From positions 1 through 64,000 of the forward strand of contig WHVA01000289.1 of assembly GCA_015179125.1 (NCBI GenBank): a stretch of 64,000 nucleotides of DNA. Direction: 5' to 3'. Origin of the DNA: Gautieria morchelliformis. Taxonomy: Eukaryota > Basidiomycota > Agaricomycetes > Gomphales > Gomphaceae. How positions within the stretch are numbered: position 1 is the stretch's first letter; every line of letters starts with the position of its first letter. The notes under the pieces are model-generated. The model searched no databases and was not told the DNA's origin. It saw only the letters and a program-made list of their open reading frames with translations. Made by a program: the position numbers and the translations under genes. Of this stretch, positions 50,321-61,600 are shown in pieces.

Positions 50321-53300
50321 ATGGATTATAGTCCTTTTCCCAACGGGCGTCCACAGTGGCTGCAGACTCAGCTGCAGGATCAGCCGCTTAATCAGGACGA
50401 AAGGTCTCCACAACAAAGAAGTGAGGGTACAGGGGAGGTCATGCTCGGCGCTAGTGAGGATGTCTCTGGTAAGAGTCTTCGAAAGGGTCGATTGTGAACT
50501 ACGCGAATAATGATATAATCTTATAACGCGCCATCAGCGACGACACCGACGAGTATTTCGCCTACCGTGCATCCACATACTTTTTATGCATTGCCACCGT
50601 ACCCCTTCTCTTCATACAACAACTACCCTATATCGCCCTATGGTCAACAGCAACAGCAACAAACCCAATGGTCTGTTCCTTTGTCCACGTACTCCTCTCT
50701 CAATGGTGCCACCAGTGGACAAAGTTCCTCCACTCAGCAACAAAGCTCCCCAGTGCAACAGGTCCAAAGCCCGCTTATTCAACACAGCCCGCCACCCCAG
50801 CAACCTCAACAGTACCAGCCGCCCCAATCGTCTCAACCACAATCTCAAATTACGATTGAGTGAGTGTCGTGGCATTCAACGTGTTGTTATGAGCTGAGCT
50901 GACACGTGTCGATAGTCCGTCGTTGATGTTGGCCAACTACAATCACCAAGCACAGCACACCCCAACAGGTTACCCTCCTACTGCCTACTATTCTTACCCA
51001 CCTCATGCTCCCCCCTTGTCTCTAAATCCTTCGCTTTTGCACACTTCGCCGCCAGTTACTCATGCTCAGCCGAATGTTCCGGTCGCTGGACCATCCACTC
51101 CATCCAAAGCTACTCTTACTAATCTCCTGAATGGACTATTATCAGCGAAAGGACTTCCAAATTCTCCAGCCCATATAGTACGAGCTATCATGACGATGGG
51201 TCCGTCGGAGGTTGAACTTTCTCTACGTCTCCAAATTTTGTTGAAGATTAGGGACTATGCTGGAAATGACTTCTATCAAGCCTGGGCATCAAATCTAGAA
51301 GCAATGGATATCATTCGCGATTGGTTGAAAGGCGCTGTTACTAGCAAGACTGGGGATTGGGATGAGACTGTTATGCCCTTGCTTCATGTGCGTTATTCTT
51401 AATCCACGTGCCGGATCATTCTGTTCCGTAGCCGTGCAAAACTTACGTAACATACCATGAATGAGCTGATGCTTCTGTTTAGGTGATAGACCGGTTGCCC
51501 TTGACCTTAGAAATTCTTAAGAACACAAAGCTCGGGAAAGTGATTCTTAAATTAAAAGAATCATCGTCGAATTCAGGTGAGCAGAGAAATTCTGTTACTG
51601 AGGTCGACGGATTGTGCCTAGCACGTTCCCATCATTGCCTCAAATTGTTAAGTGACTCTGCAAGCGGAATAAGATGGTGCACGCTCTTGGAAGAGCTGCC
51701 GCACTTCGTTGCATATATGATGCTCCGAACAAAAGCTTTAGCGATAAATTTTCGTCTTCTTGCTCTGCTCCTTCGTCCACATCATGTATCTAACTGCCGT
51801 GCTCGTCTTTGTTCCTTTGCACGTTGTAGCTGTCAAGGATATGGCTTCGAATCTCGAGAATCGATGGCGGTCGTTGTACACCAGCACAGAAGGGAAAACC
51901 CCCGCCGAAAGCGGGTCAAAGAAAAAATCTGAAGGCAAGGGCGCTGAGGGTGGGTCATGTCACTCGGTCGTACCGCCATACGATGCTTACGTCTGTACGG
52001 TTGATTTGTTAGACCAGAGACCAAAAAAGCGGAAGTTGGATGAACCTTCATCAAAGGTGGTACCCCCTACCAAGAAGATTGCTATAACGAAACCTTCTTC
52101 AGGCAAGCCTGTAGTACTGATAAAGAGAGAGCCTCCAAAGAAGGAGCCTCCTCCAAAGCCGATTACGTCTGTGAAAGACGCTAAATCAGATTCATCCTTT
52201 TTTTCAGCTCCCAAGCCGAAACCGAAGCTTCCGAGCTTCAGAAAAGCACCACCCCTGAAGAAAGAGCCCAATGCTGACCAGAACGTTGCTCAGCCATCTG
52301 CAGTAGATCCTTTCAAGGATGCGTTGGCAGCTATGACAAAGGCACGATCTTCTCCGACCCCAATGGATGTGGTTCGTACTCCCCCCCCAATGTCAACGGG
52401 GCCACCTGGGAAGAAGAAAAAGAAAGTATCCTTCGCTTCGGAAGACATGCTTGTGCAGATAAAGCTCATTGAACCGGCTGTTTATGATGACGATGTCACA
52501 GGCGTTAGTGTTTCGTTTAAAGTGACAACGGCTACCTGCTCAAGCATGTCGTTTTATGCAGGGTGTGTATCATACTCACAATATTCGTGATCTGGATCGA
52601 GATGAGGGTGCCGCAATGCACAAACATCTGTTCGAAGAGCAGATCGATTGGGTGGAGCCAATGCGTATGTAGTTTCGAGTATATTTCGTTTCGGCATCTG
52701 ATGATTTTGTAGCGCTTAATATCCCGCCACCATTAGACACTCTTCGGGGTGAGAACAGTCAGGAGAAAGTTGTGCAGGCGGAACGCGAGAAGAGCGCATT
52801 GAATGCTCTTTATATGTCGCCAAGCCAGATACCGGATTCCCCAGCGGAGCCAACTTCTCAAATACCCGAAGACGAAGTCGATACCCACGTGAAACCTATG
52901 CTATCTGGCAATGACGTTCGAGAGCTGGACCGTGGTGATCGCGAGCCAGCCATCAGCGTCCAGGGCCTCATCAGCCAATTAGCTGGAGCTAGTGCATCAA
53001 TTACAACTGGTGATCCCGTAGATGTCACAGCGGTCCCGCAGCCAGCCCCTGCAGTTGACCTTAAGCAGCTCGGTTTCAATCTGAGTCTTTTCGCACAGCT
53101 GGCCGCGCAGCAGCCTGCACAGGGCAGCGTGCCAGCGGCAAATGGCTTTGTGTATCCAGCGCAGCAGCAATCATATTCAGGCGAGCAGACATGGAATAAC
53201 CAATACAGTGACTACGGGCAGGCTGGATACGAAGAGGATAGCAATCAGCGTTCAAAGAATTGGGATGGACAATCTTCGGACCAAGGATGGCGCGGGCGCG

Positions 53301-53489
53301 GGCGAGGCGGGCGGGGAGGAGGGGGCCGAGGAGGATTTAGAAATACGAAGCGAAAGCTGTGCAATTTCTATGCAAACGGAAGGCGAGCGAGAAAATTCCA
53401 AGTCCGCCAAACAGAGAAACTGATTCTTAATGTTGTAACGCAGATGCCGTTACGGTGACCAATGCGACTTCCTCCATGAGCTGGCATAA
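50321..53489 (+). CDS. PNUTS/PPP1R10-like protein: TFIIS N-domain, PP1-binding motif, RGG, CCCH finger; 842 aa
   Basis: Eight exons fit one frame: 50321-50468, 50538-50859, 50916-51387, 51483-51576, 51830-52503, 52562-52664, 52713-53382, 53444-53489. Residues 1-240 are Gln/Pro/Ser/Tyr-rich. About residues 250-367 form a TFIIS N-terminal (LW) domain ending LGKVILKLKESS..MASNLENRWRSLY. A Lys/Pro-rich part holds KKKVSFASED near 545, an RVxF-type PP1-docking motif (KVSF). An RGG stretch near 800 and a C-terminal CCCH finger CNFYANGRCRYGDQCDFLH follow. This is the PNUTS architecture: a nuclear PP1 scaffold in transcription termination. The last intron (53383-53443) is GC..AG. The 253-bp fourth intron is unusually long. 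A 64-bp in-frame optional intron may lie near 51948-52010. Confidence 0.88.
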
Positions 53490-53960
53490 ACCCACTTATA
53501 CGTTCATTCGCATGATTTCCTTTAACTTTCATCTCCACTGCACTGTAGATACAAACCAAGCAATTCATTCTGGCATATTAAAAGCATTCTTTCCTCTTTG
53601 CGGCTGCACGTCATTCAGGGTTGAGGGTCACGCGTGGCGCAACTTTGTCGGAGTCCCAAAAAAAAATCTTTGTTCGAATCCTCCCCTGCGAAGCCGTCCG
53701 GCCATGAAATACAAAATTACAAAAGACAGTCAAAACAAAACAGAAAGACAAACAAAGAAAGATTAGCAGAATAGATAACACTGTGATAAGACACCGGACA
53801 CGGGCCCTGTCTTGCGAGGCGGGCGTCGTTGCGGGGGTACGGGTACTAGTACACTCCGTGTGGTTGCTGTCAGACGATGCAAAACAATAGACGATGGATG
53901 TACGAGCAGAGGAGACGGGAGGGCGAGAGCGACAACAACCGGCAGGCAACGGCACATTCT
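53490..53960. other. Convergent intergenic region
   Basis: The 3' ends of the PNUTS-like gene (+) and the LIM-binding adaptor (-) face each other across about 470 bp. Short frames on both strands have no family resemblance. An A-rich stretch (53700-53765) may serve 3'-end formation. Confidence 0.6.
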
Positions 53961-56900
53961 CTAACCGCCGCCTGCCTTCGATTTCCGCCGCGAAGTACGC
54001 TTACTCGGGGGCTGGGCATCCACGCCAGGACCGTCGGGCGGCTGTTGCGCCTTTCGCTTCAACGACGGGCCTGACGGCGCGGAGACGCCAGCCGATGACG
54101 ATCCACTTTTCGCAGCGGGCGGCGGAAGCTGGTTCTGGGGCCGCTGCTGCGGCGAAGAACCAGCTTGCACGGGTCCCGGACCAGGTGGCTGAACCGGCGG
54201 AGGCGGTGGCGGCGGATGAGGCCCCGGGGTAGGCCGATCAGCAATAGTTGAGTTGTTGCCGAATAATGAAACAGCCTTGCTCTCCCCCTGGAGCATAGCG
54301 GGAGCGCGATCATTTCCCATGCCCATTTGCTGCCTGATCATCACGCCCATTTTTGCAAGAGCCTCTGAAGGAAAGGTCGCATGTCAGCTAAGACTTACGG
54401 CAGAAAAAAAGCCACAAACCATTAGGCCCTAGAGAGTGCGACCAACCAAACTGGAACAGGTCTGTCATCTGTCCCACGCTCTCGGCAAGCTGAAGGAAGG
54501 CATCAGTACCGCAGGTGAGGTATGGTCAATAATATAACTGCTCACCTCCAAACATCGCATTGCCGCTTGCGGGATGCCGAATGAATTTATCGGCTCTGGG
54601 GGCAGCAACGCGTGGTCGATCATAATCCTGGGGTCAGGTTCCAGTAGACGGTCAGCAGCGTCATCCGGCTTTGTATTGCTCACGCTCCCGCCCGACGACG
54701 ACGCGTTATCGGGCGAGCCCTGTGTCGTCGTCGACGGCGTCTTCTGCACATTCTCAACCCCCCGCGTCCCCTGAATAGACCCCAGCGTGATCAGTCTATC
54801 ATGCGAAGTCGAGTCAAAGCTAATGGTCTCGATCTTGAGCGTGTATGGGGGGGACTGGTCGCTTGTTGCGTGCACGGATTGGAACGCGGATACTTGGCAG
54901 GAGAATGCGCCGCGCAGGATGATGACGTGTCCGTCGCAGAAGCGCCAGATCCACTGCGCGTCGGCGCATTCGATGAAGGCGGTGCTTGGGCCAATAGCCC
55001 GTTCGCGCGCGCCATCGAGGACAAAGTTCATGGAGAGGACACCAGCCTGGCAAGATACCAGGAAGAGCATCGCAATAACATTAGGCCCAATCTCTGTATG
55101 ACGATATTACTCGCTGTTGAAGTAGAGTGTAGATAAATCACATACCAAAAGGCTTCGCCTCCCGCCGGTCATTGTCCTTCCACAAGGTCAACTTCATATA
55201 AGCGTGATGGTGGAAAAACTCGGTGATGATCTTATTCCAATGATCATATTTCAGGCGCTGCGAGAAGGTGAGAAAGAATGGACAGCATCAACAGAAAGCA
55301 GGCTTACATCGCCTTGCTCGTTCGCCAGGGCTGCGCTGAAACCAAGCAAACGCATCAAGCCTTGCCCTGAACCAATCACGTTGTTCCTGTCCATAATTTG
55401 TATCGAGCATGCTACATGAGAGCAATGTAAAAACTTACATGGGCAGCATTGGCCTGGGTATCGGGGGCTGGGCTTGTGGTCCCTCATGCTGTGTCACTGG
55501 GGCGGACGGAGGGGGCTGCGTGGGAAGACCCGCACTCGCTCTCCGATGGTGCGGGCTCGTTGCAGGGAGAATTGGCTGCACGTGCGGCGGAGCTTGGGGT
55601 GGCGGGCCGCGAGTGGGCGGCTGATTAGGGTGCCGAGAAGGAGGACGCGGGGTGCGCGACGGCCCAGCCTGAGGTGGGGCCTCAGGACGTGACGAACCGG
55701 GAACGGAGAGTGGGGTAGCGTTTTGCGACGATGGTACACGATGCGGATGGTGAGGGTTTCCGTTGTGTGCCATCATGCTGTGTGTGAAAGGCTCCTGGCC
55801 ACCCTGCTGCAGCTGCTGCAAAGTTTGCGCTGGCGTGATGTGGAAAGGTGGTTGTTGTTGTTGCGGTTGCCGAGGCTGAGATGGTGCCGCGGGGTTCGGA
55901 GCACCGGCAGGGTGCTGATTTACAGACTCTGGGTGGTGTCCCGCAGAGGAAGTTTCGGGCAAGAAGGGAAAAGTCGGACCGCCGCCAGGGGCGCGCTGTG
56001 ACGGATGCTGGTTGTTAGGAGCCGGAAACATGTTCTGCGACTGCTGCTGCTGGAGATTCATGAACATATTATCCGGGGAAGTGTGCTGCGTGCGCATCGT
56101 CGGCTGCCCTGAGGTGCCGGAGCTCATCGGATTAGCCGTGGGTGTGCCGGACTGGGAATGATGGGAGGGTGGGCGGGTGGGCGAGGACGCAGCATGGGAC
56201 TGGTGAGGGGCCAAGGGGCCTTGTGGCTGAAACGGCGTCCGGTGTTGGGGCTGCTGCTGCTGCTGAGGGTGCTGCTGCTGCATGGGCATCTGGTGCGGCG
56301 GACCGACCATCTGGGCGCCAGATGCGGTACGCGGCAGCTGGCCAGGCTGCATGCCGTTGACCATCGTCTGTGGGTGGGGCTGCCTGCCCAAGGCCATGAC
56401 CTGCGCCATGTCGTGATGATGAGGAGGTCCATGATTGGCAAGCATGCGCGCGTTGGGACCGCCCTGGCGAAGCTGGCCGACGATACTCTGTGGTATCATG
56501 GAGACTCCAGGCTGATTTTGTTGTGGGGCTTGCATGCCCATATTCATCTGCGCGCCACCGGGTTGGTGGGGGGGCTGGGATGAAATTCGTCGCATTTGAT
56601 GGTTGACGCCCGGTGGAAACATACCGGGTTGCATCTGAGAGGGTGGATTGACCATTAAACCGGGATTTGCGGCCAGGGCGCGCTGCTGCATGATGGCGCG
56701 CTGCTGTTGGTGAGTGTGGTGCAGCTGGCCCTGATGCTGCTGCGTCTGGTGCTGGATTGCGGGTTGGCCACCGCTGTTGGCGACAAGGCCCTGCTGGCTG
56801 GGCATGATGCCGAGTGTTGGATGTGCGCCTTGGGGCTGAGGCTGCTGTTGCTGTGGGTTGATCTGCTGTGAAAATTGTTGCTGTTGGGGCTGCTGCTGTT

Positions 56901-57084
56901 GGCCGCTGCCGTAGAGGTTGAGCATGTTGCCTTGTGCAGGCATTGAGCCACCTAGATGGGGCGGGTTCATTGCTCGCTGAGTGTCTGGACGGCCTTGAAG
57001 GAGTTTGTTCTCGCGGGCGGGATCGCTGAATGGAAACTGAGTGTTGGATACGCCTGCCTGCATATGAGAGTGCACAGCTGACAT
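53961..57084 (-). CDS. LIM-binding (LDB1/SEUSS-type) transcriptional adaptor, Q-rich, 952 aa
   Basis: Six exons give one frame: 57084-55439, 55386-55308, 55257-55146, 55093-54546, 54489-54420, 54364-53961; introns are 49-56 bp. Residues 1-548 are Gln/Pro/His/Asn-rich with long Q runs. The LIM-binding domain follows (about 550-720): GQGLMRLLGFSAAL, YDHWNKIITEFFHHHAYMK, LTLWKDNDRREAKPFEIG, GVLSMNFVLDGARER, and the beta-rich WIWRFCDGHVIILRG. After a Ser/Thr linker, FQFGWSHSLGPN and a Pro-rich C-terminus ending in basic clusters (KRKAQQ, KRTSRRKSK, likely nuclear signal) complete it. Plant SEUSS, animal LDB1 and fungal Mfg1/Adn-type proteins share this domain and bridge DNA-bound factors. It diverges from IMP3. 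Confidence 0.9.
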
Positions 57085-57549
57085 GGGTCTGTCGCCGTGT
57101 ACGATAGCAAGGAGGTTCGCGGACGATGTGGCTGCGATGTGGATGGCGGCGGGAGGTCAAGAGTAGGCGCGGTGTCAAGCGCGTGTTGGAAGATTTTGGA
57201 TCCAGACGGCGCGGGATTGTGCCACCGGAGTTGTACTTATTTTCGGAGGAATAATGGACTGGACTAACAATGCAGCAATGACTATAAAATTCTATTGTCT
57301 TTTGTACGACGTTACGCGAGGCTGGCAGCCAGGTACTGATTTTCGGCACAGCAGCCGACGCGAGCTCCGAGGCTCCGCTCGACTCGCCGCCGGCCGCCCC
57401 GTCGTCGATCCTCCCCGCGATACGCGAGGACAATGGACCTATTGGCAGGCGTTTAAGCCATCCATTTCGAAAACAGCTCGCGGTTCGCTTTTAGCGTTTC
57501 TGATCGTGGCGTCGATGATCCCCGTGGGCGGTCGTGGGCGCACTCCCCC
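57085..57549. promoter_or_regulatory. Divergent promoter of the LIM-binding adaptor and IMP3
   Basis: 465 bp between the two start codons. It is GC-rich near IMP3. No clear TATA box or binding-site array is seen. Confidence 0.6.
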
Positions 57550-58339
57550 ATGCGCCAGCTAAAGCACCACGAGAAGCTCCTCCTCAAAAAAGTCGATTTT
57601 CTGAACGTGCGTCTGGCTCTCGCGTCGAGGAGTCTGCGCTGACCCTCCCCAGTGGAAACACGATGCGAATATCCGCGAAATAAAGGTCATGCGCCGCTAC
57701 CACATCCAGGATAGAGAGGACTACCACAAGTCTGTGTCTTTTGTCCCACGTCTCCCGGCCTCTCTCACGTCTGATCTAGATACAACAAGCTCTGTGGTTC
57801 GCTCCGCCAGCATGCCCACAGACTCTCGCTTCTTCCTCCCCAGGACCCCTTCCGTGCCAACATGGAGGCCCAGCTCCTCTCCAAGCTTTACGACATGGGC
57901 GTGCTCTCCGCCGCCGCAAAGCTCAGCGACGTCGACAACAAGCTCACCGTCGCTGCCTTCTGTCGGCGCCGTCTCGCCGTCGTCATATGCATGTCCAAGA
58001 TGGCAGAGACTGTCAGCGCCGTGCGTGCCCTGCCCCTCCCCCGGAGTATTGCTGACGCACGTGCAGGCTGTAAAGTTTATTGAGCAGGGACATGTTCGCG
58101 TCGGTCCTGACACGATCACGGATCCTGCTTTTCTTGTGACACGGTGCGCTCTTCCCTTGTGCCTGCGTCCGTCAACTCATCTCGTCACTCCAGGCATATG
58201 GAAGACTTTGTCACCTGGGTCGACACGTCCAAGCTGAAGAGGACTATCATGAGATACAACGACGAGGTACGCTGCCTTGCAGAGCCTGTGGGAAAACACT
58301 TACTCGTGACTCCAGCTGGACGACTTCGATCTGTTATAA
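57550..58339 (+). CDS. IMP3: IMP3, U3 snoRNP protein of the small-subunit processome, 182 aa
   Basis: Six exons (57550-57606, 57653-57729, 57780-58020, 58067-58143, 58194-58266, 58316-58339) with introns of 46-50 bp give one frame of 182 residues, the usual length of IMP3. It starts [19 protein letters not shown] and continues [17 protein letters not shown], typical of the family. The S4 RNA-binding domain lies at about 107-165 ([37 protein letters not shown]), followed by [13 protein letters not shown] and the acidic end DEL DDFDLL. IMP3 binds U3 snoRNA and helps pair it with pre-18S rRNA in the nucleolus. It is a single-copy housekeeping gene with no defects. Confidence 0.95.
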
Positions 58340-58665
58340 CTTCCGCTGCTAGTTTCGCGTCTTTCATTGGACCTGCTTACCAGCAGGCCCACACGCGGAC
58401 CGACAACGTTACATCACGCGTCGTGACTTTATTTGCTGGCACCATTCACTACGTGACCCGCATCAACTACATCTCATGCTAGATCACTATGCTACGCCAT
58501 GATATAGTTGAATAAAAAAAAATCTGCACTGTCATTTTTCCGAAAAATTAGACAACCGCGAGACCGCCGCTGCGTGACCATCGTGACGCGCGAGTTCAAC
58601 CGTTAATTATCGACTCAAATAATCTTCCTCCCTTGTAGGACAGCGAACGCGTCCACCAAATTGCC
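58340..58665. other. Intergenic region between IMP3 and the kinesin gene
   Basis: About 325 bp holding the IMP3 3' region (A-rich AATAAAAAAAAAT near 58511-58523, a plausible poly(A) signal) and the kinesin promoter. No gene. Confidence 0.6.
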
Positions 58666-61600
58666 ATGGCCGAGGCTGGGGACGGAAACATCAAAGTCGT
58701 CGTGCGATGTCGCCCTCTCAACTCGCGGGGTATGTTGACGTCCACCTGTGCAGACCGCACATCTTACTAACGGTGGCCTGCGTCCCTCAGAGCTCGGCCG
58801 CGGTGCAAAGCCCCTCATTCGTATGAAGGGAAACCAGACCTTTCTCGATCCTCCAGAACCCGGCTCTGCACAGGCAGGCTCCAACCGTGCGGCGGAGCGC
58901 AAGACCATGCCGTTCAGCTTCGACAAGTCGTATTGGAGTGCCGGGGAGCGCACGGACCCGGACTATTGCAGCCAACAGACGCTGTATGACGACCTGGGGA
59001 AGGAGCTGCTTGATCATGGCTTTGCGGGGTTCAATGCGTGTATATTAGCTTGTAAGTGCGACGTATCTGGTCTGGAGCGTGCACGAGCTAATAGGGGCTT
59101 TCGCAGATGGACAAACTGGTATGTGTGCTTTGAATGTGTCCTGCGGTAGAGACTTATATGGTGACACGCGTAGGATCCGGGAAGTCGTATAGGTGGGGTA
59201 ACCCTGATGCTCCCTTATGTACATCTAACTAATGCACTGGCATGTATGATCTAGTATGATGGGCTGTACGTATGAAATATCTACCTTCACGGGTGTCCTT
59301 GACGTCTTTGAATTCCAGACGGCGCGGACAAGGGCATCATTCCCCTTACCTGCTCAGAGCTCTTCTTGCGGACCGAAGCCAAGCAAGTTGCGGATCCCAA
59401 TCTGCATTTCACCGTCGAAGTATCATATATAGAGGTCCGTCGCGTTCCTGCATGCTCCTTTATGTATAGGCCGATTTGTGTTCGGCTAGATCTATAACGA
59501 GAAGGTCCGGGACCTTCTCAACCCCAAGAACAAGGGTAATCTCAAAGTACGGGAGCACCCCAGGTATGTCGTGTTACCCTTCTTAGCAACCGAGTGGTCA
59601 ACTTGACGTGCCTGTAGCTTGGGCCCGTATGTAGAAGACCTGTCCCGACTTGTAGTTGGCAGTTACGACGACATGATGACACTGATGGACGAGGGTAATA
59701 AGGCGCGTACGGTCGCTGCGACCAACATGAACGAGACGTGATCATGTTCCCATTTCCTCATGCATATCCAACACTCACGCTCTTATCGTCCAGCTCATCT
59801 CGCTCGCACGCAGTGTTTACCCTCCTCCTGACCATGAAACGACACGATGTAGATACGAACCTAGACACCGAGAAAGTCTCCCGCATCAAGTACGCCGCTC
59901 GTCTTTCAGTCCTTATCATCCTGACACTTCAAATGCCCTATTAGTCTAGTCGATCTCGCGGGCTCGGAGCGCGCCAACTCGACTGGTGCGACAGGCCAAC
60001 GTCTGAAAGAAGGCGCGAACATCAACAAATCGCTGACGACGCTTGGGAAAGTAATATCTTCCCTCGCCCTGGCGAGTCAGAACGAAGGCAAGAGTAAGGG
60101 AGGAAAGAAGAAGGCCGATGATTTTATTCCATACCGTGACTCGGTGAATATGCGCCATGATGTCGCACACTCACGCCGCTGATAGAACGCTCGCAGGTGC
60201 TTACATGGCTGTTGAAGGACAGTCTGGGTGGAAACTCGAAAACGGCCATGATTGCTGCTATCTCGCCCGCTGATTACGAGGAGACATTGAGTACACTGCG
60301 TTATGCTGATCAGGTGCGCTTCCATGGTCGTAGCGCCCTCACACGTCTAGCTCAACGCCACTCTAGGCGAAGAAGATCAAGAACAAGGCTGTCGTCAATG
60401 AAGACCCCAACGCGAAGCTTGTTCGTGAACTCAAGGAAGAGCTGGAGACACTGCGCGGTTTGTCTGATCGCGATGTTTCGTATGTATGGCTTATTAACGT
60501 CATACGTCTTAGCACGAGTGTCTGGCTCTTCGGGCGAGGACAAGTGGGACCCCAAGGTGCCACCGGAGAAGCAGATCGTCACGTATCAAGCTAAGGATGG
60601 TACGATCAAGAAAGTCAGCAAGGCAGAGCTACAAGAGCAGCTTGAGACGAGCGAGAAGCTCATGAACGACCTGAATGAGACGTGGGAGCAGAAGATGGTG
60701 CGTACACAAGAAGTGCAGAAGGAGCGCGAGAAAGCGTTGGAAGAGCTCGGAATCACTGTCGAGAAGAACAACGTGGGCGTACACACGCCTAAGAAGGTGC
60801 GTTACCGGTGCGGGAATGCCAAGTTGTGGCTGATGATGTAATTACCTAGACGCCTCACCTGGTCAACTTGGTTAGTGTTTCGTGCCTTATGATCTCTGTG
60901 GTACTCAGAGTGGTTATTTTTTTTATTTGGGGTGACATAGAACGAAGGTGTGTTGACCGGTTCGTCAGATTCCACGTGACTAATATCTGATCCAGACCCT
61001 CTGATGAGTGAATGTCTTGTCTATCAGCTGCGCCCTGGGCGAACCATGGTACGTGTCTACATGGTCACCATAGGTGACAGGGTTAACGTCTCGCATGGCA
61101 GGTCGGTCGATTGGACAGTGAAAAGCCAGCTGCTATTCGACTTAGCGGTGACAACATTCTTGAGGAACATTGTTTCTTCGACAATACGGATGGAAAGGTG
61201 ACGCTTAGTGCCCAGCCAAACAGCACAACGGTACGAGTTTAGTGACTCGTCCTTGTCGGTGGTCCTCACGGCTCATACCCACAGTTCCTCAACGGCAAGC
61301 AGCTGACAGTTGGGCAGGTGAGTTATACCTTGCCTTGATTGGGCTTGCCTAACTTAATGGGGTCTTTATGTAGTCTTACAAGCTTCGTTCTGGCTACCGT
61401 ATCATTCTCGGTAAATTGCGATCAACTTGGCTATTTGTATTGTGCTGATTAGATATCTAGGTGAACACCATGTCTTCCGATTCAATGACCCAGAAACTGT
61501 TCGCAAGCAGCGTGAGCGCGCCAGCAAGACCAGCATGAATATCAGCATCTCCGCCGCTGACTTGGAGAACGCCTCCGCATCAACGCCTGCCACTCGCCCC

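Noticed and set aside
56132-57433. 433-codon minus-strand frame overlapping the adaptor gene
   Set aside because: It is a shadow of the Q-rich first exon in another frame, with low-complexity Arg/Ala/Pro content and no domain.
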